From: Myxocyprinus asiaticus
Lineage: Eukaryota > Chordata > Actinopteri > Cypriniformes > Catostomidae
Length of the DNA: 64,000 nt
NCBI RefSeq assembly: GCF_019703515.2
Contig: NC_059346.1
Span: forward strand, 53,330,001 to 53,394,000
Direction: 5' to 3'
The notes beneath the pieces are model-generated. The model was not told the DNA's origin. It did not search any database and was given only the letters and a program-made list of their open reading frames with translations. A program made the position numbers and the translations under genes. Below are positions 47,501 through 61,195 of the stretch, in pieces (positions within the stretch are counted from its first letter, which is position 1; each line of letters begins with the position of its first letter).

Positions 47501-50500
47501 TTTATTTTCTCCCCAGTTTGGAATGCCCAATGCGCTCTAAGTCCTCGTGGTGGCATAGTGACTCGCCTCAATCCGGGTGGTGGAGGACGAATCTCAGTTG
47601 CCTCCCCATCTGAGACCGTTAATCCGCACATCTTGTCACGTGGCTTGGTGAGCGCATTACTGCGGAGATGTAGCGCATGTGTAGGCCCACGCTATTCTCC
47701 GCGGCATCCACACCCAACTCGCCATGTGCCCCACCGAGAGCGAGAACCACACATTATAGCAACCACGAGGAGGTTACCCCATGTGACTGTACCCTCCCTA
47801 GCAACCGGGCCAATTTGGTTGCTTAGGAGACCTGGCTGGAGTCACTCAGCATGCCCTGGATTCGAACTCACGACTCCAGGGATGGTAGTCAGCGTCAATA
47901 CTCGCTGAGCTACCCAGGCCCCCTTACGCCACCTATAGTTAAAAAGATAATCCACACTTCTGTATGTCCCTTTGGGTACTGTCGTTTTTGTGGCTGTGTG
48001 GTGCAGTGGGTTGTGCACTGACCTGTGGAACAGAAAGGCATAGGTTCAAATCAATCCTGAGGTGACTTGTAATGCTGTGTATGTCATTTGCACTCTGTGT
48101 TCTTTTAGTGCAGTCCTTGCCATTTTGTTGCTTGGTCCCCTTATTGCTGCTTGCAGCTATATTTATTATTATTGTTGTTACAAACATGAAATATTCCGCT
48201 AATAAATATCCAGTGAACTTTTAATAAAGCTTTGTCACTTAGTAAACTGCTCTTGCAATTTTGCATAAGGCTTATGTACTGTAGATCTCCACAAGCACTA
48301 GATCAAGAACATCTAGTGAACAATATACTACAGTCCCTGTGGCACACAGTGTTCACGTGACCGCTGTCTTTGCTATATAGGTCACTTGGCTAAGGCCAGT
48401 GTGCTATAGGGCCATTGAGAGTGGGAGAGGGGGGCTAATACTGTTATGTAATACACAAAGACTGCTGTGGATGAATGAGGGAAATTGATAGAGACAGAAA
48501 AGGAGAGACCGAAAGGGGTGATGGGGGAAGGGAGACACAGTGCACAGTCACTCATTAATTGCATAGCCAAGCGGGAGATTAAAAGGAGAATATAAATTAA
48601 AGGGGAAGGTACAGTTGAAGTCAGAAGTTTACATACACCTTAGCCAAATACATTCAAACTCAGTTTTTCACAATTCCTTACATTTAATCGTAGAAAACAT
48701 TCCCTGTTTTAGGTCAGTTAGGATCACACATTTTTAAGAATGTGAAATGTCAGAATAATAGTAGAGAGAATTATTTTTTTCAGCTTTTATTTCTTTCATC
48801 ACATTCCCAGTGGGTCAGAAGGTTACATACACTTTGTTAGTATTTGGTAGTATTGCCTTTTAATTAGTTGTACTTGGGTCAAAACATTTTGGGTAGCTTT
48901 CCACAAGCTTCTCACAATAAGATTTTGGAATTTTGGCCCATTCCTCCAGACAGAACTATTGTAACTGTGTCCGGTTTGTAGGACTCCTCGCTCGCACACG
49001 CTTTTTCAGTTCTGCCCACAAATTTTCTATGGGACTGAGGTAATGGCTTTATGATGGCCACTCCAATACCTTGACTTTGTTGTCCTTAAGCCATTTTGCC
49101 ACAACTTTGGTAAGCTTGGGGTCATTGTCCATTTGGAAGACCCATTTGCGGCTGAGCTTTAACTTCCTGGCTGATTTCTTGAGATGTTGCTTCAATATTT
49201 CGTTTGGAAATTGCTCCCAAGGATGAACCAGACTTGTGGAGGTCCACAGTTTTTTTTTCTGAAGTCTTGGCTGATTTATTTTGAATTTCCCATGATGTCA
49301 AGCAAAGAGGCACAGAGTTTGAAGGTAGGCCTTAAAATACATCCACAGGAACACCTCCAATTCAGTACACCTCCTATCAGAAGCTAATTGCCTAAAGGCT
49401 AGACATCCTTTTCTGGAATTTTCCAAGCTGCCTAAAGGCACAGTGAACTTACAGGTGCATCTCAATAAATTAGAATGTCGTGGAAAAGTTCATTTATTTC
49501 AGTAATTCAACTCAAATTGTGAAACTCATGTATTAAATAAATTCAGTGCACACAGACTGAAGTAGTTTAAGTCTTTGGTTCTTTTAATTGTGATGATTTT
49601 GGCTCACATTTAACAAAAACCCACCAATTCACTATCTCAAAAAATTAGAATACATCATAAGACCAATAAAAAAAAAAACATTTTTAGTGAATTGTTGGCC
49701 TTCTGGAAAGTATGTTCATTTACTATATATGTACTTAATACTTGGTAGGGGCTCCTTTTGCTTTAATTACTGCCTCAATTTGGCGTGGCATGGAGGTGAT
49801 CAGTTTGTGGCACTGCCGAGGTGGTTTGGAAACCCAGGTTTCTTTGACAGTGGCCTTCAGCTCATCTGCATTTTTTGGTCTCTTGTTTCTCATTTTCCTC
49901 TTGACAATACCCCATAGATTCTCTATGGGGTTCAGGTCTGGTGAGTTTGCTGGCCAGTCAAGCACACCAACACCATGGTCATTTAACCAACTTTTGGTGC
50001 TTTTGGCAGTGTGGGCAGGTGCCAAATCCTGCTGGAAAATGAAATCAGCATCTTTAAAACGCTGGTCAGCAGAAGGAAGCATGAAGTGCTCCAAAATTTC
50101 TTGGTAAGCGGGTGCAGTGACTTTGGTTTTCAAAAAACACAATGGACCAACACCAGCAGATGACATTGCACCCTAAATCATCACAGACTGTGGAAACTTA
50201 ACACTGGACTTCAAGCAACTTGGGCTATGAACTTCTCCACCCTTCCTCCAGACTCTAGGACCTTGGTTTCCAAATGAAATACAAAACTTGCTCTCATCTG
50301 AAAAGAGGACTTTGGACCACTGGGCCAACAGTCCAGTTCTTCTTCTCCTTAGCCCAGGTAAGACGCCTCTGACGTTGTCTGTGGTTCAGGAGTGGCTTAA
50401 CAAGAGGAATACGACAACTGTAGCCAAATTCCTTGACACGTCTGTGTGTGGTGGCTCTTGATGCCTTGACCCCAGCCTCAGTCCATTCCTTGTGAAGTTC

Positions 50501-53500
50501 ACCCAAATTCTTGAATCGATTTTGCTTGACAATCCTCATAAGGCTGCGGTTCTCTCAGTTGGTTGTGCATCTTTTTCTTCCACACTTTTTCCTTCCACTC
50601 AACTTTCTGTTAACATGCTTGGATACAGCACTCTGTGAACAGCCAGCTTCTTTGGCAATGAATGTTTGTGGCTTACCCTCCTTGTGAAGGGTGTCAATGA
50701 TTGTCTCATGGACAACTGTCAGATCAGCAGTCTTCCCCATGATTGTGTAGCCTAGTAAATCAAACTGAGAGACCATTTTGAAGGCTCAGGAAACCTTTGC
50801 AGGTGTTTTGAGTTGATTAGCTGATTGGCATGTCACCATATTCTAATTTTTTGAGATAGTGAATTGGTGGGTTTTTGTTAAATGTGAGCCAAAATCATCA
50901 CAATTAAAAGAACCAAAGACTTAAACTACTTCAGTCTGTGTGCATTGAATTTATTTAATACACGAGTTTCACAATTTGAGTTGAATTACTGAAATAAATG
51001 AACTTTTCCACGACATTCTAATTTATTGAGATGCACCTGTAGTGTATGTAAACTTATGACCCACTGGAATTGTAATCTAGTCAAGTAAAAGTGAAACAAT
51101 CTGCCTGTAAACAGTTGTTGGAAAAATTACTCGTGTCATGCACAAAGTAGATGTCTTAAACGACTTGCTAAAACTATAGTTTGCTAATATTAAATCTGTG
51201 GAGTGGTTAAAAAATGAGTTTTAATGACTTAAATTTATTTACATTTCTGACTTCAACTGTACATATTTAATGGTTTTCACAAAGGCAAGCATCACTATTA
51301 CTGGAACTTGTTGAGGAAAAGTGCACTATTGTTTTTCCAAGTTATCTGATTGAAGATTTTGACCTGGTGGACAATAAAACCAGTGGGGGGAAAAAAAAGC
51401 CCCCATAAACCTATCTTGAAGTCAGGACTCAAACCTGAATAGCAACATGCTTACAACCTAGTTTTTAAAATCTAGTATATATATGGCAAGTTTGGCAAGC
51501 CTTGCACAAATGTTGGCAGTACCATGGTACTTTTATGTATACTATTATACCGAATGATTACCATATTCATGTACATTGTATTTACATGATATTTCAAAGT
51601 ACTTCAGATAATACCATGGTATTACAATTACATGTTCAAAAAACATGGGAATACCATAGTATTTGTTTAGTGAGTGGCTCCTGTTTAAAGCTGTGCTGTA
51701 ATTACTGTATGAAGCTCCTTTCAGTTAAAGCTGTTTGTGTCTTCTGTCATTCAGATCGCTATGGGTATCCCACTTCACCGCATTAAAGACATCAGAGTGA
51801 TGTACGGGATGCAGCCATGGGGAGACTCGCCTATTGACTTTGAAGGGCTCTCTAACACCCCATCTCCACGAGGACACGTCATTGCAGCTCGAATTACCAG
51901 TGAGAATCCAGATGAGGTGTGTGAACCCGAATGATAAACTGATCCTTAAAGGGGTCTTACCTTAAAATGTGTCTTTTTTCTTCAGTAAGCACTTATTTTG
52001 CATGCAAAGAGGGCGTTTACAACACATAGTTAAAAGTACAGTAACACAAAATGACTTGTTTAATTCTAAGAATCAGAAAAACTGTGTAAAATGGTCAAGA
52101 AAAACACAATTTTGACATTTGTGGCACATAAAACCTTAACTAACATTATAAGTGGACCTCATAAAAATAAGGAATATTCAGGGTTCATTACAGGTTAAGC
52201 TCAATCTCACAGAATTTGTGGCATAATGTTGATTACCACAAAACCCCCCCCCCCCCCCCAAAAAAAACAGTAAGGCACTTACAATGGAAGTGAATAGGGC
52301 CAATCATTTAATCTTAAAATGATCACTGGCTACGTTTACATGCACCCTCATAATGCGATTACAATGCAATTAAGGCAATACTACGATTTAAACTGTTGGT
52401 CATGTAAACAGAATATTGTGATTTTATGATATTGTGATTATGCTAATATAATCAGACTAATGATAATCGCAGTAAGATATGTGGAGTACTCCTATTTTAA
52501 TCACTTTATACTGGCATGCAAACGCTTTAATAGCATTTCTTCCACTCTGACCAAAGTGCGCCTGCGCCAGAGCTGCAGACAGATGATGTTACACTCAAGC
52601 ACATGTTCGAAAACATTGCGAAACAAAAGAAGCTGCACTTCTCAGCTTCATGTGAAACTGCAGTTTCTTGCACTGTTTTCCAACAGTGGTGCTCCCCCAT
52701 CTACAGCCCCACGGCAAAAGAAAACATATTTTCCCGAGTTGTGAATGTCCGTTTGCAGTCTTATTTGAACATTGGTGAGATAAAAAGACCGTATTCCACC
52801 AAAAAATGCAAGTACGTCTTTCAAACGAGTTCTCTTTCTAACATTTGTTCGGTATCTCACTATGGGAATTCGCCTCAGAGGTATCCAACACTGGAAGCAA
52901 TGACACCACGTCTGTCAACTGACAGACCAATCACAGCAGTGATAAGGGTGCCCCACCTCCCTATATAAGACACTGCCACAGGTCTCTTCTTCATTCTCAT
53001 TCACTTCACTGTGAAGATTGTTGGAAGCTGTTCTCAGCAGGACTCGCAAGGAGTGGTCACTAAACAGTTCATTAGACGAGCCATTCAGGTACGTCGCAGA
53101 GTGCAGCTTTTCTCTTTTGCGAATATATTCACTGTCGAAGTGAATATACTTTTATGCTGTGTCGATATTGTTTCTCCAGGCGTAAACCAGCATGTCAAGG
53201 TGGGTTTATGTATTTTTCCGGTAGAGTTAAAAGCGCTTATAGCTTCTGTTCTCTCCTGTACGTTTGGTGGTGTGGCAGATCGGCTGGTCTTACCATATTA
53301 AGGAGATATCTAGGGAAAGTTCCTTCCCGTCAGTGTGCTTGTGGATCTATGATCTCGCCCAAGTATTCCCACTCGGGGTCAGACATGCGCAGTCTGCACT
53401 CACTAATCCCGAGTGTTGCCCGCACCGTTCCAGGTTCGTATGGTGAGATTTGGAAAGGAGGGTGCGGGTGGCAGCATCGAATAATGGGGATCCCTGTTTT

Positions 53501-56500
53501 TCTCTGCCGCCAGCGGAAAAAGACCACCCTCCCCAGATGCAGCTGGTGCAATTTAAAGGACGAAGTTTCCACCAATCTGCCTCCTCTTTGAATCTGCCCC
53601 TTTGGCAGGGGACAGGGTAGAAGAGGAAGTGGATTACAACGATGATTGCCTTTGAGGATGATGGCAAGGAGGATGAGGTTGATGCTATTCTCCCTGCTCA
53701 TTCCAGGCCAGACAGTGCAATGGACTCATCCCCTCTCCTGTCCTGGGAGAGCTGGACCTGGTTGGGACCTGGTTGAGACTGGTGTAGACAGGTGGCAGCC
53801 AAACTGTCCACTGACTGGCCGTCACAGCAGGCATGCCAGGGTGCAGAGAGAGACCTGTATAATGGTAAACTGCTGCCATCTCGTGCTGCCACAGTAAAAC
53901 AATTGATTCCTGCCATCCCAGGGTGCGTCGCAGAGATGCGACTTTGGGACAAGCCGTTTTCTCACAGAGTGCCTGTTAAAGGTTTCTCTAGGCTGGATGT
54001 GCACGGGATGGATGATCTAGGGATGTCCAGCCCCCCTCCGGTCGAGGCATCGGTGGCGAATCACCTCCTCCCTGATCGTAGGGCGGCCTTTTCTTCCGCT
54101 CCCCCTTCATTGCTGGGATGGATGGAGATACTGTCGGCCTCCATTTATCAGAAGATCATTGTCATTGCGGATCTCAGCTTGCGCATGTCAAGCGGAGCCA
54201 TCCAGAGCTGTGGCCACAGCATGGGTCTCGCCGTTGTGGGTGAACGGTTTCTACAATGCAGCAGTAGTGCTATTCAAGAAAGAAAGATGGGGAGGCATTT
54301 GATACTTGCCTTCCCTGAAAAGTCACTGCTCGAGCTCCACAGCCATCACGTTCTGGGTTCCCAGCCCATTTTAAAGGTGGGCAATCTGAATTCAGATCCC
54401 AGACCAGGCCCCCCCCACCCCAGCAGTCAGTGCAGGGAGGGGCACAGCCAAAACAGCCCCAGCTGAAAAGTAAGGCTTCATTTGGGGGACAAAGAAGATG
54501 CGGCTGACCTAACCAATGCTCTGGTTCGGAACATGGAGTGGGTGAACAGCACTCTGTTCCACTCCTTCCTCAAGAAGAGAGTTTGTTCTCATCCCCCCCA
54601 GCCCCCCCCCCAGACAAGAGGATTCGGCAGGGGAGTGAAAACTATATTTTGTGTTGCACAGCTCTTACAAAAAGAGTTTAAGAAGAGTGTTAGCACCAGT
54701 TCCCCCAGTGCCTCTCAGTTTGCATTTCCCCTCTCCACCCACTGGGTCAGAAAATAAAGAGGAGGACAGAAAACAGGTTTGCACGAAAACATGAGTGTTG
54801 CAAAAATAAAAAGATACACTGTGCATTCAGGCAGTGGGCTGAGGGCACAGCAATGTGTGAAAATAAACACAAAAAACTCCCAAATATTGTCCAGTTTAGA
54901 GCTGCAATTCCCAGCTCCACTGCTAGATGGTGTCACAGCACCATCGGTGAGCGAGAGCTACAGCGGGCCCCTCTATGCTCATGCAGAAAGTTGGCGTGCA
55001 TGCACAGTCCACCCATCGGTTTTATCTACAATAGAACAGGGTTATCGCCTGCAATTCGCTGTAAAACCACCTCTCTACAACAAGGTGTTAATGTCAACAG
55101 CAGAGGGGGAGTCAACTTAGATTTTGGAGGAAAAAATAGTTAATTTGCTGAGCAAAAGAGCTAAAAGGGTGGTGCCGGTGGATGACAGTCATCAGGGTTT
55201 TTACTCCAGGTGTTTCGTCATCCCCAAGAGAGTGGGAGGTCTCCGTCTCATTCTGGATTTGCGGAACCTCAAAAAACACCTCAGAAGGTACAAATTCAAT
55301 ATGCTCCCGTTCAAAACGCTCTCTCAATTTGTTCGTCCCAGAGACAGGATTACGTCAGTCGATCTGAAAGATGCATATTTTCACATTGGCTTTTTTCCAT
55401 CACACAGAAAATTCCTAAGGTTTGCTTATCAGGCAGTAGCCTACGAATTTTTGTCGGTGCCTTTTGGACTGTCATAAGCACTGAGAGTGTTCAGCAAGTG
55501 TGTGGAAGCAGCGCTAATGCCGACGAGATTAACGGGTCTCAGAGTGTCTGCTTAACTAGATGATCTACTGCTCTGTGCTCCGTCGCGGCAGCAAGCAGAG
55601 ATAGATACGAGAGCGATGGTGTCTCATTTTAGAGAGCATAGGTTTCAAAATAAATTAGACAAAGAGCTGTCTGGTGCCCTCACAGGAAATAATATAACTG
55701 TGTCTCAGATTAAACCCCGATCTGTATCGAGCGTTTCTGTCAGAGGAGCGCATTGGATCGATTCGCAGCTGTTTGTCCCTTTTTCAGAAGGGGAAATGAG
55801 TCTCATTCAGACTGTGTCTATGCCTATTGGGTCTGTTGGCCTTGACGGCATCAGTCATTCTATTGGGACTATTGCGAATGAGAGAGTTTCAGCACTGGAT
55901 AGCAGCGCAGCACTTGTGTCCTCGCCGTCACTTAAATCGCAGGGTGACAGTGACTTCAGAAGTCACTCTCCGTCACTGGAGAATCCCCGTTTTCCTTCAA
56001 GGGGGAATCTCTTTGGGGGTGGTGAGGAAAGTGGTGACGACAGACACGTTACTCACAGGTTGGGGCACGGTGTGCGAAGGCAGAATAATGAATGGGGTTT
56101 GGCCCACGTCACTACGCAACGTGCACATAATGTTCTGGAATTAATGACAGTGTTTCTAGCATTAAAGCACTTTGCACTTTTCTTTCAAAGCCACCATGTT
56201 CTATGATCGGACAACACGACAACAGTGGCATACATAAACAGACAATGGGCACGTTTTCACAGCGACTTCATAGCTTGGCACAAAAGCTGATTGTGTGTAG
56301 CGGTGTGCGCTTTCTCCCATTGCGGGAGACGCACGTTTCGGGAGTGATGAATACGGGCAGATCTCCTGTCCATGGGGAATCCTCTGTACGGAGATTGGAA
56401 GCTTCACCCTCAGGTGGTGAGTCAGCTGTGGGAGAGATACGGGCAAGCTGGCGTAGATCTCTTCGCATTGCACAAAAACGCTCATTGCCTTCTGTTCTTC

Positions 56501-59500
56501 TCTCTGGCGATAGATGGTGCTCCTATGGGTGTGGATGCTCTAGCGCATCCTTGGCCATACGTGCTAATTTACATGTTTCCCCCACTGAGTTTAATCATTC
56601 CAACTCTAAGAAGAGTAAGAGAATACGGTCACTCGGTCACTCAGTCATACTGATCGTCCTGTACTGGCCGGGGAAACTGTGGCTGGCAGAAATATTACAA
56701 CTCTTGTATGGCCAGCCTTGGCCCCTCCCGCTGCTCAGGCACTTACTGTTGCAAACAGGGGGGAAATATTTCACCCCGACCCGGACCGAGTGGTTCTTTG
56801 AGCTTGGCCTGTGAAAGGCTAAATTTGAGTGTGTCAGGTTTACCCCAGAGGATGATTGAAACAATTCAGTGCGTGAGGGCTGCCTCAACGCGCTCTGCGT
56901 ACAATTGGAAATGGAGTGTGTTTGAGCAGTGGTGTGCACACAGACACATTGTTCCATTTTTATGTTCGGTGGCAGACATTTTGTGCTTTCTTCAGGAACT
57001 TTTGGATAAAGGCAGGGCCTTCTCAACCATCAATCTCACTGCCATATTGGCCTGTCATGTGGGAATTTACTTGAGTATAATAGGTCAACACCCGCTTGTT
57101 TGCAGGTTTATGAGGAGCGCTCTGCGTTTGAACAGGGTGTCAAAACCGCTAGTTCCGTCATGGGATCTGTCTGTGGTTTTGAACGTGCTTTCTCAGCCTC
57201 CCTTTGAGACAGTTGATGAAAGTATGGAATTGAAGCTCCTTTCCCTAAAGGCAGCTTTGTTACTGGCTCTGATGACCGCAGAGCGAGTTAGTGAACTCCA
57301 TGTTTTGTATGTTTGTACGTGGAGAGAACAAAGGCAATGAGGAAGAGTAATCAGATTTTTGTTTCTTGGACTGATTCTCGTAAAGGCAGACCCATATCAG
57401 GACAGTGCCTGTCTCATTGGGTAGTGGAAGCTATTATATTAAGCTCATTCTTCCAGAGACATGGCTACCTCATGGGCACTGTTTAAGGGCATTTCAATCC
57501 AGGACATTGTTTCCCCCCCTATCCATTCTTTGCAAATTGATGTACATTGGACACTACAAGTCGGTTGATGGTCTGCTTCGGACAGCATATCTGCAAAACG
57601 GGAGTTGGCAATATTCCATAGTGAGATAACGAACGAATGTTCTTTAGGTTACTCATGTAACCCCGGTTCTCTGATAACAGGAGTGAGGTATCTCACCACA
57701 CTTCCCTCCTTGCAGTTGCACAGAGAAGAGATATGTGGAGAATGAAGTAGAGACCTGTGGCATTGTCTTGTATAGGGAGGTGGGGCTCCCTTGTAACTGC
57801 TGTGATTGGTCTGTCAGCTAACAGACGTGGTGTTATTGCTTCCAGTGTCGGATACGCCAGAGGCAAATTCCCACAGTGAGATACCTCTCTCCTGTTATCA
57901 GAGAACCGTGTTTACGTGAGTTGCAGGGGGTGTTTGGGGGAGGGACACTCTCATTCTAGAGAGCGTCTGATTGGACATTCTGTGTAGTGAACTGTAAGAT
58001 GAGTTGTCAGTATTTTCTGTTTTTATGCGTTTTCCCAGAAATGAAAGACTTCTGATGATCATAATCACTGTTTAATAACTGATGCTGCTTCCTTTGTGTT
58101 GGTCAGGGTTTTAAGCCCAGCTCAGGTACTGTCCAGGAGCTGAATTTCCGCAGTAATAAGAATGTGTGGGGTTACTTCAGTGTGGCGGCAGCTGGAGGCC
58201 TGCATGAGTTCGCTGATTCTCAGTTCGGCCACTGCTTCTCCTGGGGAGAGAACCGAGAGGAGGCCATCTCGTGAGTAATGCCTGCTCCACAACGTCTCTG
58301 TTTTAGAGAGAGTGTCCTGTTAGTATGCAGCAGGCCAGCAGCCATTAATACATGACCTTACACCACTAAACGCTTGTTTTATGAGAAATTCTATAGAACA
58401 TACAGTACTGCTATGAATGATTCATTTAGTCCTTAATTCATTGGTTATTTTGTGGTGCCCCTTAGAGGATAGGGCGGGAATTTTTTTCTGAAATAGTTTT
58501 GCATGCACTCGCAATAGTTTGCTGTCCCTCGCAATACATTTACATGGGTTTACGACAGTAACCATGTTTTAACTATTTTAACATAGTTTAACTGTGGTTT
58601 TACTATAATAATATTGTGGTAACACTTTAAAATAAGATTATATTTGTTAACATTAGTTAACAACATTTGTTAACATGAACTAATGATGAATAATACTTTT
58701 ACAGCATTTATTAATCTTGGTTAATGTTAATTTCAACATATACTAACATTTTTAAAACAAAAGTTGTATATGTTAACATTAATGCACTATGAACTAACAT
58801 GACCTAACAATGAACAACTGTATTTTTATGAACTAACAATAACAAACATTAATAAAACTGTAATGTATTCAAGGTGTTGAATGATACCTAATGCATTTAC
58901 TAATAATAAAAGTGCTACCAATATTGTAGACTGTAGTAACCATAGTTTTTGGCAGAAAACGTGTTTTTCTATAATAATGTTGTTGTAACCATTACTTTTT
59001 TTGTTGTTGACGGAAACCATGGTTTTAATACATTTTGCTGTATTCATATAGTAACCATGGTTTTCCTATAGATTAACCATGCGAGGGAACGCAAAATTTT
59101 TTGAAGGAAAACTTTTTTTGTTTTCCAGAAGAAAAACAATCCCACCCTGTCCTTTAAGGGGCTCCGTATCGTACTGTAGTGTTCTAACCTGTTGGCGGGA
59201 AAAAAAATCCTTAAGTCAAATCATTACTACTCTATCACTACAAAAAGTATTGTAGTGTTACTATTGTACAGCTGATAGTACTGTGGTACTTTGACATATT
59301 GCACTGAATGATAACAAATGCCGTCATTTACATTGTACTCCAAGGTACTTCAAGAATACCATGGAGCATGTCCAAAAACATGATATTACCATGATCAGTG
59401 TCCAAATAATATGGTGTTACAGTGGTGATCACACTGAAGAGTCAAGTGTTTACACTCTCTGTGGAAATCAACTTACAGATGGCTTGCTTATAGTAAGGTA

Positions 59501-61164
59501 GTATATCATAACAAGATATATTATTAATTTAGCTTTGTGTTTTCATAGGAACATGGTAGTGGCTTTGAAGGAGCTGTCCATAAGAGGAGACTTCAGGACT
59601 ACAGTGGAGTATCTGATAAAGCTTCTTGAAACGGAGAGCTTCCAGCACAACAGCATCGACACAGGATGGCTGGATAGACTGATCTCAGAAAAGATGCAGG
59701 TATAGTCACTTGAGTCATAGCCCTCTTTATAAAACTCTCTTGCACGTACTTCATCACTCTTCTCGTCATTACAAGTCAAACAATGACCTGTGGCTGCAGT
59801 ACATTGTAACATTGTAATATTTCTCCTCTTGTTTATTTAACAAATGTTGCTCAAATATGCTTTCATTTATTGAAGTTACCATTCGGTCACTAATTAAAGG
59901 AATAGTTAATCAGCCAAAAAAATTAAATAAAAAAATTGTTTAAATGTCTCTGCAGCTTGCTTTATAAGCACAATGGAGATCAGATTTTCAATTAAAATGT
60001 ATCTAACTGTGTGTGTAGGCAGAGCGTCCTGACACTATGCTGGGAGTAGTGAGTGGAGCTCTGCACGTGGCTGATGTCAACCTCAGGAACAGTGTGTCCA
60101 ACTTTCTGCACTCGCTGGAGAGGTAAGAAACACCCAGCTCACAGTTTATAACCCAGACTATGTTCGGAATTGCAGTATGGAGTCTGTGCACAGAATGCAA
60201 TTTTTTGCACACACAAAACCCAGCAGGAAACGCCACAGAATTCTGCAGAATTGGAACACCTGTCATCCATTAAGAGCTACACATCCCCCACCCCTTGAGT
60301 GTTCATTTATTAAATATTTTGGATAATTAGATTATACTTTTAGCTACCAATAAGTGTGTAGTGGTCTCAGCCAAGTTTAAAAACACATTTTAGCATCTTT
60401 AAATCCATTTAGATCAACAAAATTCCACAGATTTTCTGAAATCAGCGCAGAAAATGTGAAGTCAGCAAATTCCGTTTGGGCCTCTGAACCTACTACATTT
60501 ACCAAAAGGTGTTGCATGAGATACGGTATCCCACAATGCAATGCACCCAATATGACCTTCCATTTTGAAAGTGATTAATGAACCAGAAGCAATATCATCC
60601 ACAATTTATTCATTATTTGATTGGACTTTCAAAATGTATTATTCAAAATTAGATTAGAAATGCAAATAAAATAAATTTCCAAGATAATTCAACCGCACTC
60701 ACTGAATTAAAAAATGCAACGTAAACATTGTAGCATACTAGTGTTTGAAATGTTTGTTACATGATACATAATGCTTACATGCTGTTTAAAAAAAATGTAT
60801 GCAATAAAATTCAGGAGGAGAGTGAAGACCCGTTAAGATGGTTAATATGAAAACTGATGCGCTTGTTATGTTTCATGCCTTGTAAATTGCTTTCATTTTT
60901 GTGTTTTTATTTATTTTATTTTATTTATTTTTTTCATCTTTCAAAATGACAGACTACATTTTGGAATAATCCAATTAACATAACCTCAGGTTCCGATCAC
61001 TTCACATTCCGTACGTTCTGAGGGAAAATGAGGAAGAGCTATGCTTAATAAAATGCTGTGTTTTCCTTGGTGTGAAAATGACTCTCCGCTATACGCCCCA
61101 CAGCCCTTTATTTACTGTTGATGACGCAGTCAAGCTTTTCTTACCTTCATCTGTTCTCCCGAAA

Positions 61165-61195
<31 letters not shown>

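Larger units (their letters stand above)
52829..57920 (+). mobile_element. DIRS-type retrotransposon B, structurally complete, coding-dead (acaca intron 11)
   Basis: Inverted terminal repeats 52852-52999 and 57738-57885 are about 148 bases each and clearly complementary. The left one holds a TATA-like ctatataagac. An internal complementary region at about 57613-57697 matches, inverted, the outer left tip (gagataacgaacgaatgttc) and the outer right tip (ggttctctgataacagg). This is the diagnostic DIRS layout. Coding order: gag-like 53792-54466, RT 55124-55830, RNase H about 56030-56220, tyrosine recombinase about 56830-57620. It lies in sense orientation to acaca. Confidence 0.9.

Noticed and set aside
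47432..47908. 158-codon open frame in intron 10
   Set aside because: It lies almost entirely within a SINE; the same peptide text appears in the other SINE copies (45184-45486, 31283-31582).
49742..50107. 121-codon + strand frame
   Set aside because: Antisense of the inner Tc1 transposase.
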